NCBI GenBank assembly: GCA_028280885.1
Contig: JANQKY010000039.1
Span: forward strand, 1 to 43,528
From: Tepidamorphus sp.
Lineage (GTDB): Bacteria > Pseudomonadota > Alphaproteobacteria > Rhizobiales > Tepidamorphaceae
DNA: 43,528 bases
Direction of reading: 5' to 3'
In this document: positions 25,241 to 33,570 of the stretch, piece after piece
How the letters are laid out: every line of letters begins with the position of its first letter
How positions within the stretch are numbered: position 1 is the stretch's first letter
Notes under the pieces: generated by a model
Database searches by the model: none
The model's input: the letters and a program-made list of their open reading frames with translations, nothing else
Told to the model about the DNA's origin: nothing
Position numbers and translations under genes: made by a program

Positions 25241-26342
25241 CCGGCGCACGCTGCTGCTGGCGGCCGCCGCCGCCGGCATCGCGCCGGGCGGGCTGCTGGC
25301 CGCAGCCGGCCCCCTGTTCCTCGCAGCCCGCCGGCGCGCCGGCCGGTTCGAGATTGCCGTGACCGACGAAGCCGGCGGCGACCGCCTCGTCCTGCCGCTC
25401 GAAACCCGCGGCCACGCCTTCGCCGTCGATCGCCGCGGCCGGCAGGCAATCGCCTTTGCCCGCCAGCCGGGCCGCTTCGCGATCCGCTTCGACCTCGACG
25501 GCGCCGCGCCGCCGACCGCAGTCGCGTCCGCGCCCGACCGGCACTTCTACGGACACGGCGTCTTCGCCGACAACGACCGGCTGCTGCTTGCAACGGAAAA
25601 CGACTATGCCGGCGGGCGGGGGGTGATCGGCGTCTATTCGGTCAAGGACGGCCTTCGCCGGATCGGCGAGTTCGCCTCGGGCGGCCTCGATCCGCACGAG
25701 GCCGTCATGATGCCCGATGGCCGCACGCTCTGCATTGCCCATGGCGGGATCCTGACCCATCCCGACTACGGCAAGCTGGTGCTCAACCCCGACACGATGG
25801 CGCCGACGCTCACCTATGTCGACACCGCCAGCGGCGATGTCCTGGAAACGGTGTCGCTCGACACGGCGCTCTACAAGCTCGCCTTCCACCACCTGGCGGT
25901 CGACGGCGCCGGGGCGGTCTGGTTCGGCCTGCAATATCACGGTCCGCAGACCGACCGACCGCCACTCGTCGGCCGGCATCGCCGGGGCGGCGAGGCGGAG
26001 CTCTTTCCCGGACCGCCGGACATCCTGCGCGGGCTTGCCAACTATATCGGCTCGGTCGCGGTCGACGGGTCGGGGGGAATCGTCGCCACGTCCAGCCCGA
26101 AGGGCGGCCTGATCGCCTATTGGGATGCCGCGACCGGACGCAGCCTCGGCGCGACCGAACTTACCGACGGATGCGGCCTGGCGGCGGGCACGAGGCGGCC
26201 GTTCCGGATAACCAGCGGCACCGGCGCCGTCATCGAGACCGGTCCCGATACGGAGATTTCGACGATTGCCGGGGGTTTACGAACCCCAGGCGACGAGGCC
26301 ATCGCCTGGGACAATCACATGATGCGCGTCGAGCGCCCTTAA
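25221..26342 (+). CDS. DUF1513 family protein (predicted periplasmic beta-propeller)
   Basis: 373 residues. The N-terminus has a twin-arginine-like signal (DRRTLLLAAAAAGIAPGG). Repeated blade-like segments (GHGVFADNDRLLLATENDY, DPHEAVMMPDGRTLCIAHGG, FHHLAVDGAGAVWFGLQ, GSVAVDGSGGIVATSSPKGG) point to a beta-propeller, as in DUF1513. Function unknown; the consistent linkage to imelysin and DUF1111 genes implies a shared envelope task, perhaps metal or heme handling. Confidence 0.87.
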   Translation: MPSTAIDRRTLLLAAAAAGIAPGGLLAAAGPLFLAARRRAGRFEIAVTDEAGGDRLVLPLETRGHAFAVDRRGRQAIAFARQPGRFAIRFDLDGAAPPTAVASAPDRHFYGHGVFADNDRLLLATENDYAGGRGVIGVYSVKDGLRRIGEFASGGLDPHEAVMMPDGRTLCIAHGGILTHPDYGKLVLNPDTMAPTLTYVDTASGDVLETVSLDTALYKLAFHHLAVDGAGAVWFGLQYHGPQTDRPPLVGRHRRGGEAELFPGPPDILRGLANYIGSVAVDGSGGIVATSSPKGGLIAYWDAATGRSLGATELTDGCGLAAGTRRPFRITSGTGAVIETGPDTEISTIAGGLRTPGDEAIAWDNHMMRVERP

Positions 26343-26372
26343 GCCGGCAGCCAGGCCCTTCGCTTGCGCGGA

Positions 26373-26987
26373 TCAGGCCTTGACCACGACCTTGGCGCCG
26401 ATGGGCGTGCGCTCGTAGAGATGCTCGACATCGCCGTTCATCATGCGGATGCAGCCGCTCGACATGGCCCGGCCGATCGACGAGGGCTGGTTGGTGCCGT
26501 GCAGGCGGTAGAGCGTGTCGCGGCCGCCCTTGTAGAGATAGAGCGCGCGGGCGCCGAGCGGGTTGTTCGGGCCGCCGGGCATGCCGCCGGCATATTTCCT
26601 CAGTTCGGGCTGACGCGCGATCATCCGCGGCGGCGGCGTCCAGGTCGGCCATTTCGCCTTGCGGCCGACATGGGCGCGGCCGCTCCAGGAGAAGCCCGCC
26701 CGTCCCACGCCGACGCCGTAGCGGGTCGCCATGCCGCCGGGCTCGACCACGTAGAGGAAGCGCTCGGAGGTGTCGACGATGATCGTTCCCGGCTTCTCGC
26801 GGCTCTCATAGCGGACGCGGCGGCGCCGGAATTTCGGATCGATCGCGCCGCTGACCGGCGCGTAGGCCGTCCAGCTGTCCATGGTCTCCGAATTGCACGC
26901 GGCAACGGCGAGCGATGCCCCGCCGATCAGGAAAGTACGACGGGTTATCTTTATCGCGCCGCTGTCCTTTGAAAAACCAAATCGCAT
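26373..26987 (-). CDS. L,D-transpeptidase, Tat-exported lipoprotein (YkuD family)
   Basis: 204 residues from ATG 26987. The leader has ITRRTFLIGG (twin arginine) followed by VAAC, so Cys31 is a likely lipid anchor. The YkuD catalytic signature is intact: His163 in LHGTN and Cys179 in SSGCIRM. Such enzymes make 3-3 peptidoglycan cross-links or attach proteins to the wall in the periplasm. A longer frame to 27122 lacks start signals. It converges on the DUF1513 gene with a 30-bp gap. Confidence 0.93.
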   Translation of the reverse strand: MRFGFSKDSGAIKITRRTFLIGGASLAVAACNSETMDSWTAYAPVSGAIDPKFRRRRVRYESREKPGTIIVDTSERFLYVVEPGGMATRYGVGVGRAGFSWSGRAHVGRKAKWPTWTPPPRMIARQPELRKYAGGMPGGPNNPLGARALYLYKGGRDTLYRLHGTNQPSSIGRAMSSGCIRMMNGDVEHLYERTPIGAKVVVKA

Positions 26988-27144
26988 TATCCAGCCCCTT
27001 GCTGCCGGCTTCTTTCCAGGCGGCCCCGCGGATCCAGTTCCGGTTCCGGGCCCCTTCGTGGACGGCATCGAATCATTGTTTATTAACATTAACAAAGTGC
27101 GAAGCCAGTGCCCCCGGGGCAACAGTCGACAAGGCTTTTCGGGG

Positions 27145-29187
27145 TCAGATGTCCTTCACCAGACGCAGCGCGTCGTAGATCGCGGCATGAATGTTACGCG
27201 ACGAAATTGCATCGCCGATCCGGTACAATTCATAGCCGCCATCGGGATTATCTTTGACGGTTTGCGGCCGCCCGGCAATGAGCGCGTCATAGTCGACCGC
27301 GCCGCGATTGGCCGCGCCCTCTTTGAGTTCAAAATAGACATCGTCGAGCGGCAGCGTGCTGTGCTCGACGACGACCTGATCGACGTGCCGCTGCAGGGTC
27401 TCGGCACCCTCGTAATCGCTGCCGATCAGCGCCGTCAGGCCGTTGCCCTCGCGCCGCACGGCTTGAAGCCGCCTGGCAATGGTGATGCGGACGTCGCGGC
27501 GCTGGAAGCACTCGGCATAGGCGACATGGTTGAGGCCGCCGATCTCCGGGGCGAAGAAGCGCTCCGGCGTGACGATCTCCACCGCAGCCCCCGCCTCGGC
27601 CAGCATTTCGGCTGCCTGCAGGCCCGGATGGCCGCCATTGTCGTCGAAGACCAGGACGTTTGCGCCGGGCTGGGCATCGCCGGACAGGATATCCCAGGAG
27701 GAGACGACCAGATCGTTGCCGGCGTCGAGGATGTCGGTGTTCGGCAGGCCGCCGGTCGCGACAATCACCACGTCCGGGGATTCAGCAATCACGTCGGCTG
27801 CGTCGGCAAACGTGTTGAAGCGAAACGCAACGCCCGCGTCCGCGCAGCGCTCCAGCCGCCAGTCGACAATGCCGATCAACTCAGACCGGCGGCGCGAGCG
27901 GGCGGCGAGCCGGACCTGTCCGCCCGCCTCGCTGGCCGCCTCGAAGACGGTGACCGAATGGCCGCGCGCGCCGGCGACCCGCGCCGCCTCCAGGCCGGCG
28001 GGGCCGGCGCCGACCACGACGACACGCCGCTTCGGCCCTTCCGAGGGGCGCACGACATGCGGCATGGTCGCCTCGCGGCCGGTCGCCGGATTGTGGATGC
28101 ACAGCGCCTCGTGGCCCTCATAGATGCGGTCGAGGCAGTAGGTCGCGCCGACGCAGGGGCGGATCTCGTGTTCGCGGCCCTCGGCGACCTTCCTGGCGAT
28201 ATGCGGATCGGCGATATGGGCCCGCGTCATCCCGACCATGTCGAGCTTGCCCTCGGCGATCGCGTGACGGGCGGTCGCGACGTCGCCTATGCGGGCGGCA
28301 TGGAAGACGGGAAACCGCGTCTCGGCCCGCACCTCGCCGGCGAAGTCGAGATGTGGCGAGGCGCGCATGCCCTGGACCGGGATCACCTTCGCAAGGGCCG
28401 CGTCGGTCTCGATATGGCCGCGGATCAGGTTGAGGAAATCGACCTGGCCGGTGGCGACGAGCCGTCGGCAGATCTCGACGCCGTCGGCGCGCGACAGGCC
28501 GCGGTCCCAGTCCTCGTCGGCGACGAGGCGCAGGCCGACGATGAAATAGGGCCCGACGGAGGCGCGGATCGCCTCCAGCACGCGGTGGGTGAAGCGCAGC
28601 CGGTTGTCGAGCGATCCGCCATACTCATCGTCGCGGGTGTTGGTCGCCGGTGACCAGAACTGGTCGAGCAGATGGCCGTAGCATTCAAGCTCGATGCCGT
28701 CGAGGCCGGCGGCCTGCATGCGTTCGGCGGCAGCGGCATAGTCGGCGACGATGCGCTCGAGGTCCCAGTCTTCCGCCTCCTTGGGGAAGGCGCGATGGGC
28801 CGGCTCGCGGATCGGCGAGGGCGCCAGGACCGGCAGCCAGTCGGCCTTGTTCCAGTTCGTCCGCCGGCCGAGATGGGTGAGCTGGATCATCACGGCCGCA
28901 CCGTGTTCGTGACACTCCTCGGCAAGGCGCTTCAGCCAGGGCACGATCTCGTCGCGATAGGCGTGCAGGTTGCCGAAGGCCGGCGGCGTGTCGGCGCCGA
29001 CGATCGCCGAGCCGGCCGTCATGGTCAGCGCGATGCCGCCCCTGGCCTTCTCGACATGGTAGAGCCGGTAGCGATCCTTCGGCAGGCCGTCCTCGGAATA
29101 GGCCGGCTCGTGCGCCGTCGACATGATGCGGTTGCGCAGGGTGAGATGTTTCAGCTGGTAGGGCTGGAGAAGCGGGTCGGACGTCAT
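27145..29187 (-). CDS. NADH:flavin oxidoreductase/Fe-S protein of the trimethylamine dehydrogenase type (N-methyl amine demethylase)
   Basis: 680 residues with the three-part plan of TMADH and 2,4-dienoyl-CoA reductase: an FMN-binding TIM barrel (~1-370; ELECYGHLLDQFWSP, NTRDDEYGGSLDNR), a [4Fe-4S] cysteine cluster (~340-365; RPCVGATYC, ALCIHN), and an FAD/NAD(H) domain with VVGAGPAGLEAAR (~390). The CVGATYC spacing is like that of rhizobial N-methylproline or dimethylglycine demethylases rather than enoyl reductases. It would oxidatively remove a methyl group from a tertiary amine. It follows the MttB-like gene by 42 bp. Confidence 0.9.
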   Translation of the reverse strand: MTSDPLLQPYQLKHLTLRNRIMSTAHEPAYSEDGLPKDRYRLYHVEKARGGIALTMTAGSAIVGADTPPAFGNLHAYRDEIVPWLKRLAEECHEHGAAVMIQLTHLGRRTNWNKADWLPVLAPSPIREPAHRAFPKEAEDWDLERIVADYAAAAERMQAAGLDGIELECYGHLLDQFWSPATNTRDDEYGGSLDNRLRFTHRVLEAIRASVGPYFIVGLRLVADEDWDRGLSRADGVEICRRLVATGQVDFLNLIRGHIETDAALAKVIPVQGMRASPHLDFAGEVRAETRFPVFHAARIGDVATARHAIAEGKLDMVGMTRAHIADPHIARKVAEGREHEIRPCVGATYCLDRIYEGHEALCIHNPATGREATMPHVVRPSEGPKRRVVVVGAGPAGLEAARVAGARGHSVTVFEAASEAGGQVRLAARSRRRSELIGIVDWRLERCADAGVAFRFNTFADAADVIAESPDVVIVATGGLPNTDILDAGNDLVVSSWDILSGDAQPGANVLVFDDNGGHPGLQAAEMLAEAGAAVEIVTPERFFAPEIGGLNHVAYAECFQRRDVRITIARRLQAVRREGNGLTALIGSDYEGAETLQRHVDQVVVEHSTLPLDDVYFELKEGAANRGAVDYDALIAGRPQTVKDNPDGGYELYRIGDAISSRNIHAAIYDALRLVKDI

Positions 29188-29229
29188 TCTGGCTTTCGCG
29201 TCTCCGGCTGGTCGCAGGGGCTACTGCCC

Positions 29230-30798
29230 CTAGTGCCAGGCATCATCCATGCTCGCCTTGCGGCGGGTGATGAAATCGCGCAGGGCCTCGTCTATCCCAG
29301 GGTCGAGCGCGGGCACCTCGTAGTCGGCGAGCATCGCCTTCCAGCGGGCGTTGGCACGCCACATCGCGTCGACCGAGCCGTTCTCGCTCCAGGTCTCCCA
29401 CGGATCGTTGTCGGCGGTCTCCGATTCCCAATAGGCCGTCTTGTAGTTGGCGAGCGTGTGCGAGCAGCCGAAGAAATGGTTGCCGGGCCCGACCTCGCCA
29501 AAGGAGTCGAGCGCGAGCTGATTGTCGTCGACGAGGACCCCTTTCGCATAGGTGTGCAGCGCGCCGCACAGGTCGGCGTCGAGAATGAACTTCTCGTAGC
29601 TCATCGACAGAAGGCCATCGAGGAAGCCGGCGGAATGGAGCAGGAAGTTGGCGCCGCAGTGGATCGCCGCGAGCATCGACATGGTGCTCTCGGTCATCGC
29701 TTGCGCGTCCGGCAGTTTCGAGGTCGTGAACGAGCCGGAGCATCTGAGCGGCAGGCCGAGCCGCCGGGCGATCTGGCCGACGACGAGGGAGCCGGCGGCC
29801 GGCTCCGGCGTGCCGAAGGTCGGCGAGCCGGAGCGCAGCGCCGTCGATGAGAGGAAATTGGCGAAGACGCAGGGCGCGCCGGGCCGCTCGAGCTGGGTGA
29901 GCGCGCAGCCGACCATCGCCTCCGCCGTCGACTGGGCGATCGCGCCGGCATTGGTGACCGGCCCCATCGCCCCGCCCAGGATGAAGGGGGCGACCACCGT
30001 GCACTGGTTCGCCCGCGCATAGGCGCGCAGCACGCGCGTCATCGTCTCGTCCCAAACGAGCGGTGAGTTGACGTTGACATTGCCGAGGATGACGCAGTTT
30101 TCGTCGACGAAGCCCTCGCCGAAGACGATCCGCGCCATGTCGATGGAATCCTCGGCCCGCTCCTCGGCCGTGATCGAGCCCATGAACGCCTTGTCCGACA
30201 GGCTTAAGTGGGCATAGACCATGTCGAGATGGCGCTTGTTGACCGGCAGGTCGACGGGTTCGCAGACCGTGCCGCCGGAATGGTGCAGCCAGGGACTGGC
30301 ATAGGCGAGCCGCACGAAATTGCGGAAATCGTCGATCGTGCCGTAGCGGCGGCCGGTGTCGAGGTCCATGACGAAGGGCGATCCGTAGGACGGCGTAAAC
30401 ACCGTCGATCGCCCGCCGATCTGCACCGAGCGGGCCGGATTGCGGGCGTATTGGGTGAATTCGGACGGCGCGGTCTTGAGGATCTCGCGCAGATGGCCCG
30501 GTTCGAACGTAACGGTTATGCCGTCGACCTTGGCGCCCGACGCCTTGAACAGCCGGATCGCCTCGTCGTCGCCGCGAAACTCGATACCGACCTCGGCGAG
30601 GATCCGGTCGACACCCGCCTCGATGCGCTGCAACCCGTCTTCGCAGAGAATGTCGTAAGGTGGAATGTCCCGCACAAGATAGGCCGGAGCAGCAGGCTCC
30701 GCCTGTCTGTCCCGTCCCTCGGCAACACGGCCACCCCGGTGACCGGCGCGCCGGCCGGAGCGGGATGATCTGCCAGTGCCCGAATTCAAATCCTGCAC
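29230..30798 (-). CDS. MttB-superfamily methyltransferase (non-pyrrolysine)
   Basis: 522 residues from GTG 30798, with GAGGAAA directly upstream. It matches the trimethylamine methyltransferase family along its length (VDRILAEVGIEFRGDDEAI, VFTPSYGSPFVMDLDTG, ILGGAMGPVTNAGAIAQ, FGEVGPGNHFFGCSHTL). There is no in-frame amber codon, so it is a non-Pyl member, as are the glycine betaine, proline betaine and carnitine demethylases. These pass the methyl to a corrinoid protein, but no corrinoid-binding gene or methyltetrahydrofolate transferase is in the window. Paired with the flavin demethylase it suggests stepwise demethylation of a quaternary amine. Confidence 0.88.
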   Translation of the reverse strand: MQDLNSGTGRSSRSGRRAGHRGGRVAEGRDRQAEPAAPAYLVRDIPPYDILCEDGLQRIEAGVDRILAEVGIEFRGDDEAIRLFKASGAKVDGITVTFEPGHLREILKTAPSEFTQYARNPARSVQIGGRSTVFTPSYGSPFVMDLDTGRRYGTIDDFRNFVRLAYASPWLHHSGGTVCEPVDLPVNKRHLDMVYAHLSLSDKAFMGSITAEERAEDSIDMARIVFGEGFVDENCVILGNVNVNSPLVWDETMTRVLRAYARANQCTVVAPFILGGAMGPVTNAGAIAQSTAEAMVGCALTQLERPGAPCVFANFLSSTALRSGSPTFGTPEPAAGSLVVGQIARRLGLPLRCSGSFTTSKLPDAQAMTESTMSMLAAIHCGANFLLHSAGFLDGLLSMSYEKFILDADLCGALHTYAKGVLVDDNQLALDSFGEVGPGNHFFGCSHTLANYKTAYWESETADNDPWETWSENGSVDAMWRANARWKAMLADYEVPALDPGIDEALRDFITRRKASMDDAWH

Positions 30799-31019
30799 CC
30801 GTTTCCTCGCAACATTGATTGCTTATTATCCGCGAAGCCTAACGCGGACCGCCGGGTCGACATGCGTCGGATTCCGGCAGCCACCGCTCTGACCGCGACC
30901 CGGACAGGCGTCGGCCGGGCGCATCCGGACGCGGTATCGCAGCAAGGCGACACAAGGCCGGGGGTGTTGCGTATTTTACGGTTCGGACGCTTGCCGCCCT
31001 TGGCAACTAAGCCCTGGCG
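30799..31019 (-). other. Spacer between the LysR gene and the mttB-like gene
   Basis: Non-coding. It carries the GTG start signals of the methyltransferase and a GATAAT -10-like box (minus strand, about 40 nt upstream) without a clear -35. Confidence 0.35.
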
Positions 31020-32120
31020 CTATGCCCTGCCGCGCCGCCTTGCCGCAGCAGGGGACATGTAATCCGCCGGCTTCGCGGTCTGGACGACGCTGACCTGTTC
31101 CTCCCGGTCGGGGGCTGCGGCGGCGAAGCCCTTGCCGATATTGATAGCGGACCCGTCCGGCAGCGCGTTCTCGAAGGCCGAGGGATGGATGAACTCCTCG
31201 GCAAACCAGGGAAACCGGTCGGCATCGAAGATCTGCTTGATCCAGTCCGCGACCAGGGCGACGCGCCTGGTGCGCTTGGCTTCCGGGTGATAGGTCATCC
31301 AGATGTCCATGGAATGGTGGATGCCGATATCCACCGGCACGACCGGCGCCCCGAGCGCCGGCGCGTAGCTCGGCAGGGCGCCGATGCCCGCGCCCTTCTC
31401 GACGGCGTAGAGCAGGGCGGAGCTGAGATTGGTGCGCAGCGAGACGATGCCCTCGACATTGTCGATGCCGAGCAGCCGTGCCCAGGCGCCCGAATCCAGT
31501 TGCGGGGCGGCCTGGTCGACAAGCCGATGCTGGCGCATCTCCTCGACGGTGGCGGGCAGGCCGAACCGTTCCGCATAGCCGCGCGAGGCAAAGGGATAGA
31601 CGTGCAGGCTGCCGAGCCGGGTGACCTTCAGGTCGGGCGCGGTGGGCCGCTCGAACTGGATCGCGATATCGGCTTCCATGCGCAAGACGTCGGCGCTTTC
31701 CATGGCACAGCGCAGGTCGATGATCAGGAACGGGAACTGGCGCTGGAACTCGACCAGCCGCGGCATGATCCAGTAGGTGCCGATGCCCTCGGTCACCGAA
31801 ACGCGTACCACGCCGCGGGTCGTCGCCTCCTGCGCGTCGACGCGGCGATAGACGTCGAAGATCGCCTGTTCCATCAGCCGCGCCTGTTCGGCGATCGACC
31901 GGGCCTCCTGCGTCGGCACCACGCCTTCCGGCGTGCGGTTGAACAGCGGGATGCCGAGATCGCCTTCCAGCCGGGTCATGCGCCGGGTGACGGTCGAGGG
32001 GCTGAGCTTCAGCGTCGCCGCCGCGCTCCTGAAGCTGCGCGCGGTCACACAGGCCAGGAACACGCGGACATCGTCCCACGAGATGTTGCGAATGCTCCCT
32101 TCCGAACCGGCCCGTTCCAT
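31020..32120 (-). CDS. LysR-family transcriptional regulator
   Basis: 366 residues. Residues ~14-75 form the winged helix-turn-helix (DDVRVFLACVTARSFRSAAA, SPSTVTRRMTRLE, FNRTPEGVVPT) followed by the linker helix and a periplasmic-binding-fold effector domain (VRVSVTEGIGTYWIMPRL ...). The C-terminal ~55 residues are longer than usual and low in complexity. It is divergent from the GNAT-GNAT-hydrolase operon across 88 bp and also lies upstream of the MttB/flavin demethylase pair on the same strand, so it may control either. Confidence 0.93.
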   Translation of the reverse strand: MERAGSEGSIRNISWDDVRVFLACVTARSFRSAAATLKLSPSTVTRRMTRLEGDLGIPLFNRTPEGVVPTQEARSIAEQARLMEQAIFDVYRRVDAQEATTRGVVRVSVTEGIGTYWIMPRLVEFQRQFPFLIIDLRCAMESADVLRMEADIAIQFERPTAPDLKVTRLGSLHVYPFASRGYAERFGLPATVEEMRQHRLVDQAAPQLDSGAWARLLGIDNVEGIVSLRTNLSSALLYAVEKGAGIGALPSYAPALGAPVVPVDIGIHHSMDIWMTYHPEAKRTRRVALVADWIKQIFDADRFPWFAEEFIHPSAFENALPDGSAINIGKGFAAAAPDREEQVSVVQTAKPADYMSPAAARRRGRA

Positions 32121-32208
32121 TTTTGCATCACCCCATTGCGAGAATTACAGCACGGGAAACACCCGTTTACCAACTATCATCAAGCCACTGACGAATTTGG
32201 AGCAACCG
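32121..32208. promoter_or_regulatory. Divergent promoter region with ACGGG-AAACA-CCCGT inverted repeat
   Basis: 88 bp between the lysR start and the first GNAT gene. The 5-5-5 inverted repeat at 32152-32166 is a possible LysR-family operator. The region is AT-richer than its flanks. Confidence 0.4.
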
Positions 32209-32826
32209 ATGGCGCTCAGCGCTCGACCCCATCTACGCCTCATAAACGAGACGATCGACCTGACGCCCCGCCGGGAATTCGATCAGTTGGGCCGTATCGA
32301 ACGCGCGGGCATTCTAGCCCATCGCGTCCCTGCGAGGGAAGTCCCGGACTTGCTGTCCTACGCGGCGGGGGCACTGCCGGCGCTGGCGGCGGCCGAGGAG
32401 ACGGTCGGCCGCATTGCGGAGCGAAACCAGGACAGCCTGTGGGTGTTCCGCAAAGATCTGCAACCGGTCGGCATTTATGCAATGCTGCATTTGTCGGTCA
32501 GCGGCCTGGAGGCACTGCTGCTGGGCGAGCTGGATACCGGCGCACCCGATCCGTGCCTGACGGTCGCGACGGGGGAGACGCCGGCGGGGATCTACAAATG
32601 GGCAGTCGTGGCGCCGGGCCCGGCGGCAAGCGGCATCTGCGCGATGAGCCGGCTGATGCAGACGGACTGCTTTGCGCGAGCCAATCTGTTCGCGCGCCCG
32701 GCCACGCCGGAGGGCTGCCGCTTGATGCAGCGGCTGGGCTTCCGGTCGGTGCGGTCGGGATATCCGGATCTGTATCGCTACATCCGGATCGTCAACAGGG
32801 GCAGCGGACTGGTCGACGGGGATTGA
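32209..32826 (+). CDS. GNAT-fold protein of unknown function
   Basis: 205 residues from ATG 32209 (GGAG six bases upstream); the much longer frame to 31933 is antisense to lysR and not coding. The C-terminal half has a GNAT-like ending (ARANLFARPATPEGCRLMQ then RLGFRSV), but the usual acetyl-CoA pyrophosphate loop (Q/R-x-x-G-x-G/A) is not visible. I do not recognise a characterised family. It is the first gene of an operon with a second GNAT protein (19 bp later) and an isochorismatase-like hydrolase. Confidence 0.82.
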   Translation: MALSARPHLRLINETIDLTPRREFDQLGRIERAGILAHRVPAREVPDLLSYAAGALPALAAAEETVGRIAERNQDSLWVFRKDLQPVGIYAMLHLSVSGLEALLLGELDTGAPDPCLTVATGETPAGIYKWAVVAPGPAASGICAMSRLMQTDCFARANLFARPATPEGCRLMQRLGFRSVRSGYPDLYRYIRIVNRGSGLVDGD

Positions 32827-32845
32827 CAAGGGAGGCGATATCAAG

Positions 32846-33556
32846 ATGAATACGCCGATATATGCAACTTATGGATGCGAAGAGCGTCGCGACGGCATGC
32901 CCGGCGACGTTTCCGAGGGGGCCGAGGACACCAAGACGCAGGACACCAAGGTGGGGGACACCAAGGCGGGGCGCGCCAGGAAGCCCTACGCCATCAAGGT
33001 GGCGCGCAGCCTGAACGACATGATGCAGGTGGTGGCGATCCGGTCGGCCGTCTTCATGAGCGACCAGGAGTGCCCCTATGGGGAAGAGTTCGACGGCAAC
33101 GACTTCTGCGCCACCCACCTGATCGGCTATGTCGGCGACGAGCCGGCGGCCTGCCTCAGGGCGCGGTTCTTCGCCTCCTTCGCCAAGCTGGAGCGGCTCG
33201 CCGTCCGGCGTGAATATCGCAACACCCGGCTGTCCTTCGACGTGGTCTGGGCGGGTATCGAGCTGTCGCGCAAGAAGGGGTACACGACGATTTACGGCCA
33301 CGCCCAGGATCGGCTGGTCAAGTTCTGGAGCCGGTTCGGCGCCAAGCCGATGGGCGGCAACCGCAAACTGGTCTTCTCCGACTACTCCTACACGGAGATG
33401 CTGCTCGAAGTGGAACCGCACGACAATCCGCTGACGCTCGACAGCGACCCTTACGAGCTGATCCGGCCGGAAGGCGAGTGGGACCGTCCGGGGGTTCTGG
33501 AGAACTCCATGTCGCGCCCGGTGACCTCGCCGCTGCGCGACCGCGAAGCCGCCTGA
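32846..33556 (+). CDS. GNAT-family acyltransferase with degenerate CoA loop and pentapeptide repeat
   Basis: 236 residues. A ~45-residue hydrophilic head holds three D-T-K-x-x repeats. The GNAT core begins at VARSLNDMMQVVAIRSAVF, continues DQECPYGEEFDGNDFCATHLIG and RARFFASFAKLERLAVRREY, and ends near KFWSRFGAKPMGGNRKLVF. At the place of the acetyl-CoA loop the sequence is RREYRNTRLSFD, lacking the glycines, as is also seen in acyl-ACP-using relatives (AHL and N-acyl amino acid synthases). It could therefore use an acyl carrier protein, but that is inference. Confidence 0.85.
   Translation: MNTPIYATYGCEERRDGMPGDVSEGAEDTKTQDTKVGDTKAGRARKPYAIKVARSLNDMMQVVAIRSAVFMSDQECPYGEEFDGNDFCATHLIGYVGDEPAACLRARFFASFAKLERLAVRREYRNTRLSFDVVWAGIELSRKKGYTTIYGHAQDRLVKFWSRFGAKPMGGNRKLVFSDYSYTEMLLEVEPHDNPLTLDSDPYELIRPEGEWDRPGVLENSMSRPVTSPLRDREAA
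32927..32971 (+). repeat. 15-bp coding tandem repeat (3 copies) in the second GNAT gene
   Basis: GACACCAAG plus six variable bases occurs three times in exact tandem (32927-32941, 32942-32956, 32957-32971), encoding DTKTQ-DTKVG-DTKAG in the disordered N-terminal head. Confidence 0.88.
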
Positions 33557-33570
33557 CAGGGAGAACAGCC

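Noticed and set aside
26881..28653. 590-codon plus-strand ORF opposite the flavin oxidoreductase
   Set aside because: Antisense of a gene with clear FMN, Fe-S and FAD motifs.
29230..30798. Pyrrolysine-containing MttB
   Set aside because: The frame has no internal TAG, so no pyrrolysine is encoded.
32846..33556. AHL synthase (LuxI)
   Set aside because: The protein has GNAT landmarks (VF..DQ..P...EFDG.D) and lacks the ordered LuxI residues, so it is not called LuxI even though a LuxR lies nearby.
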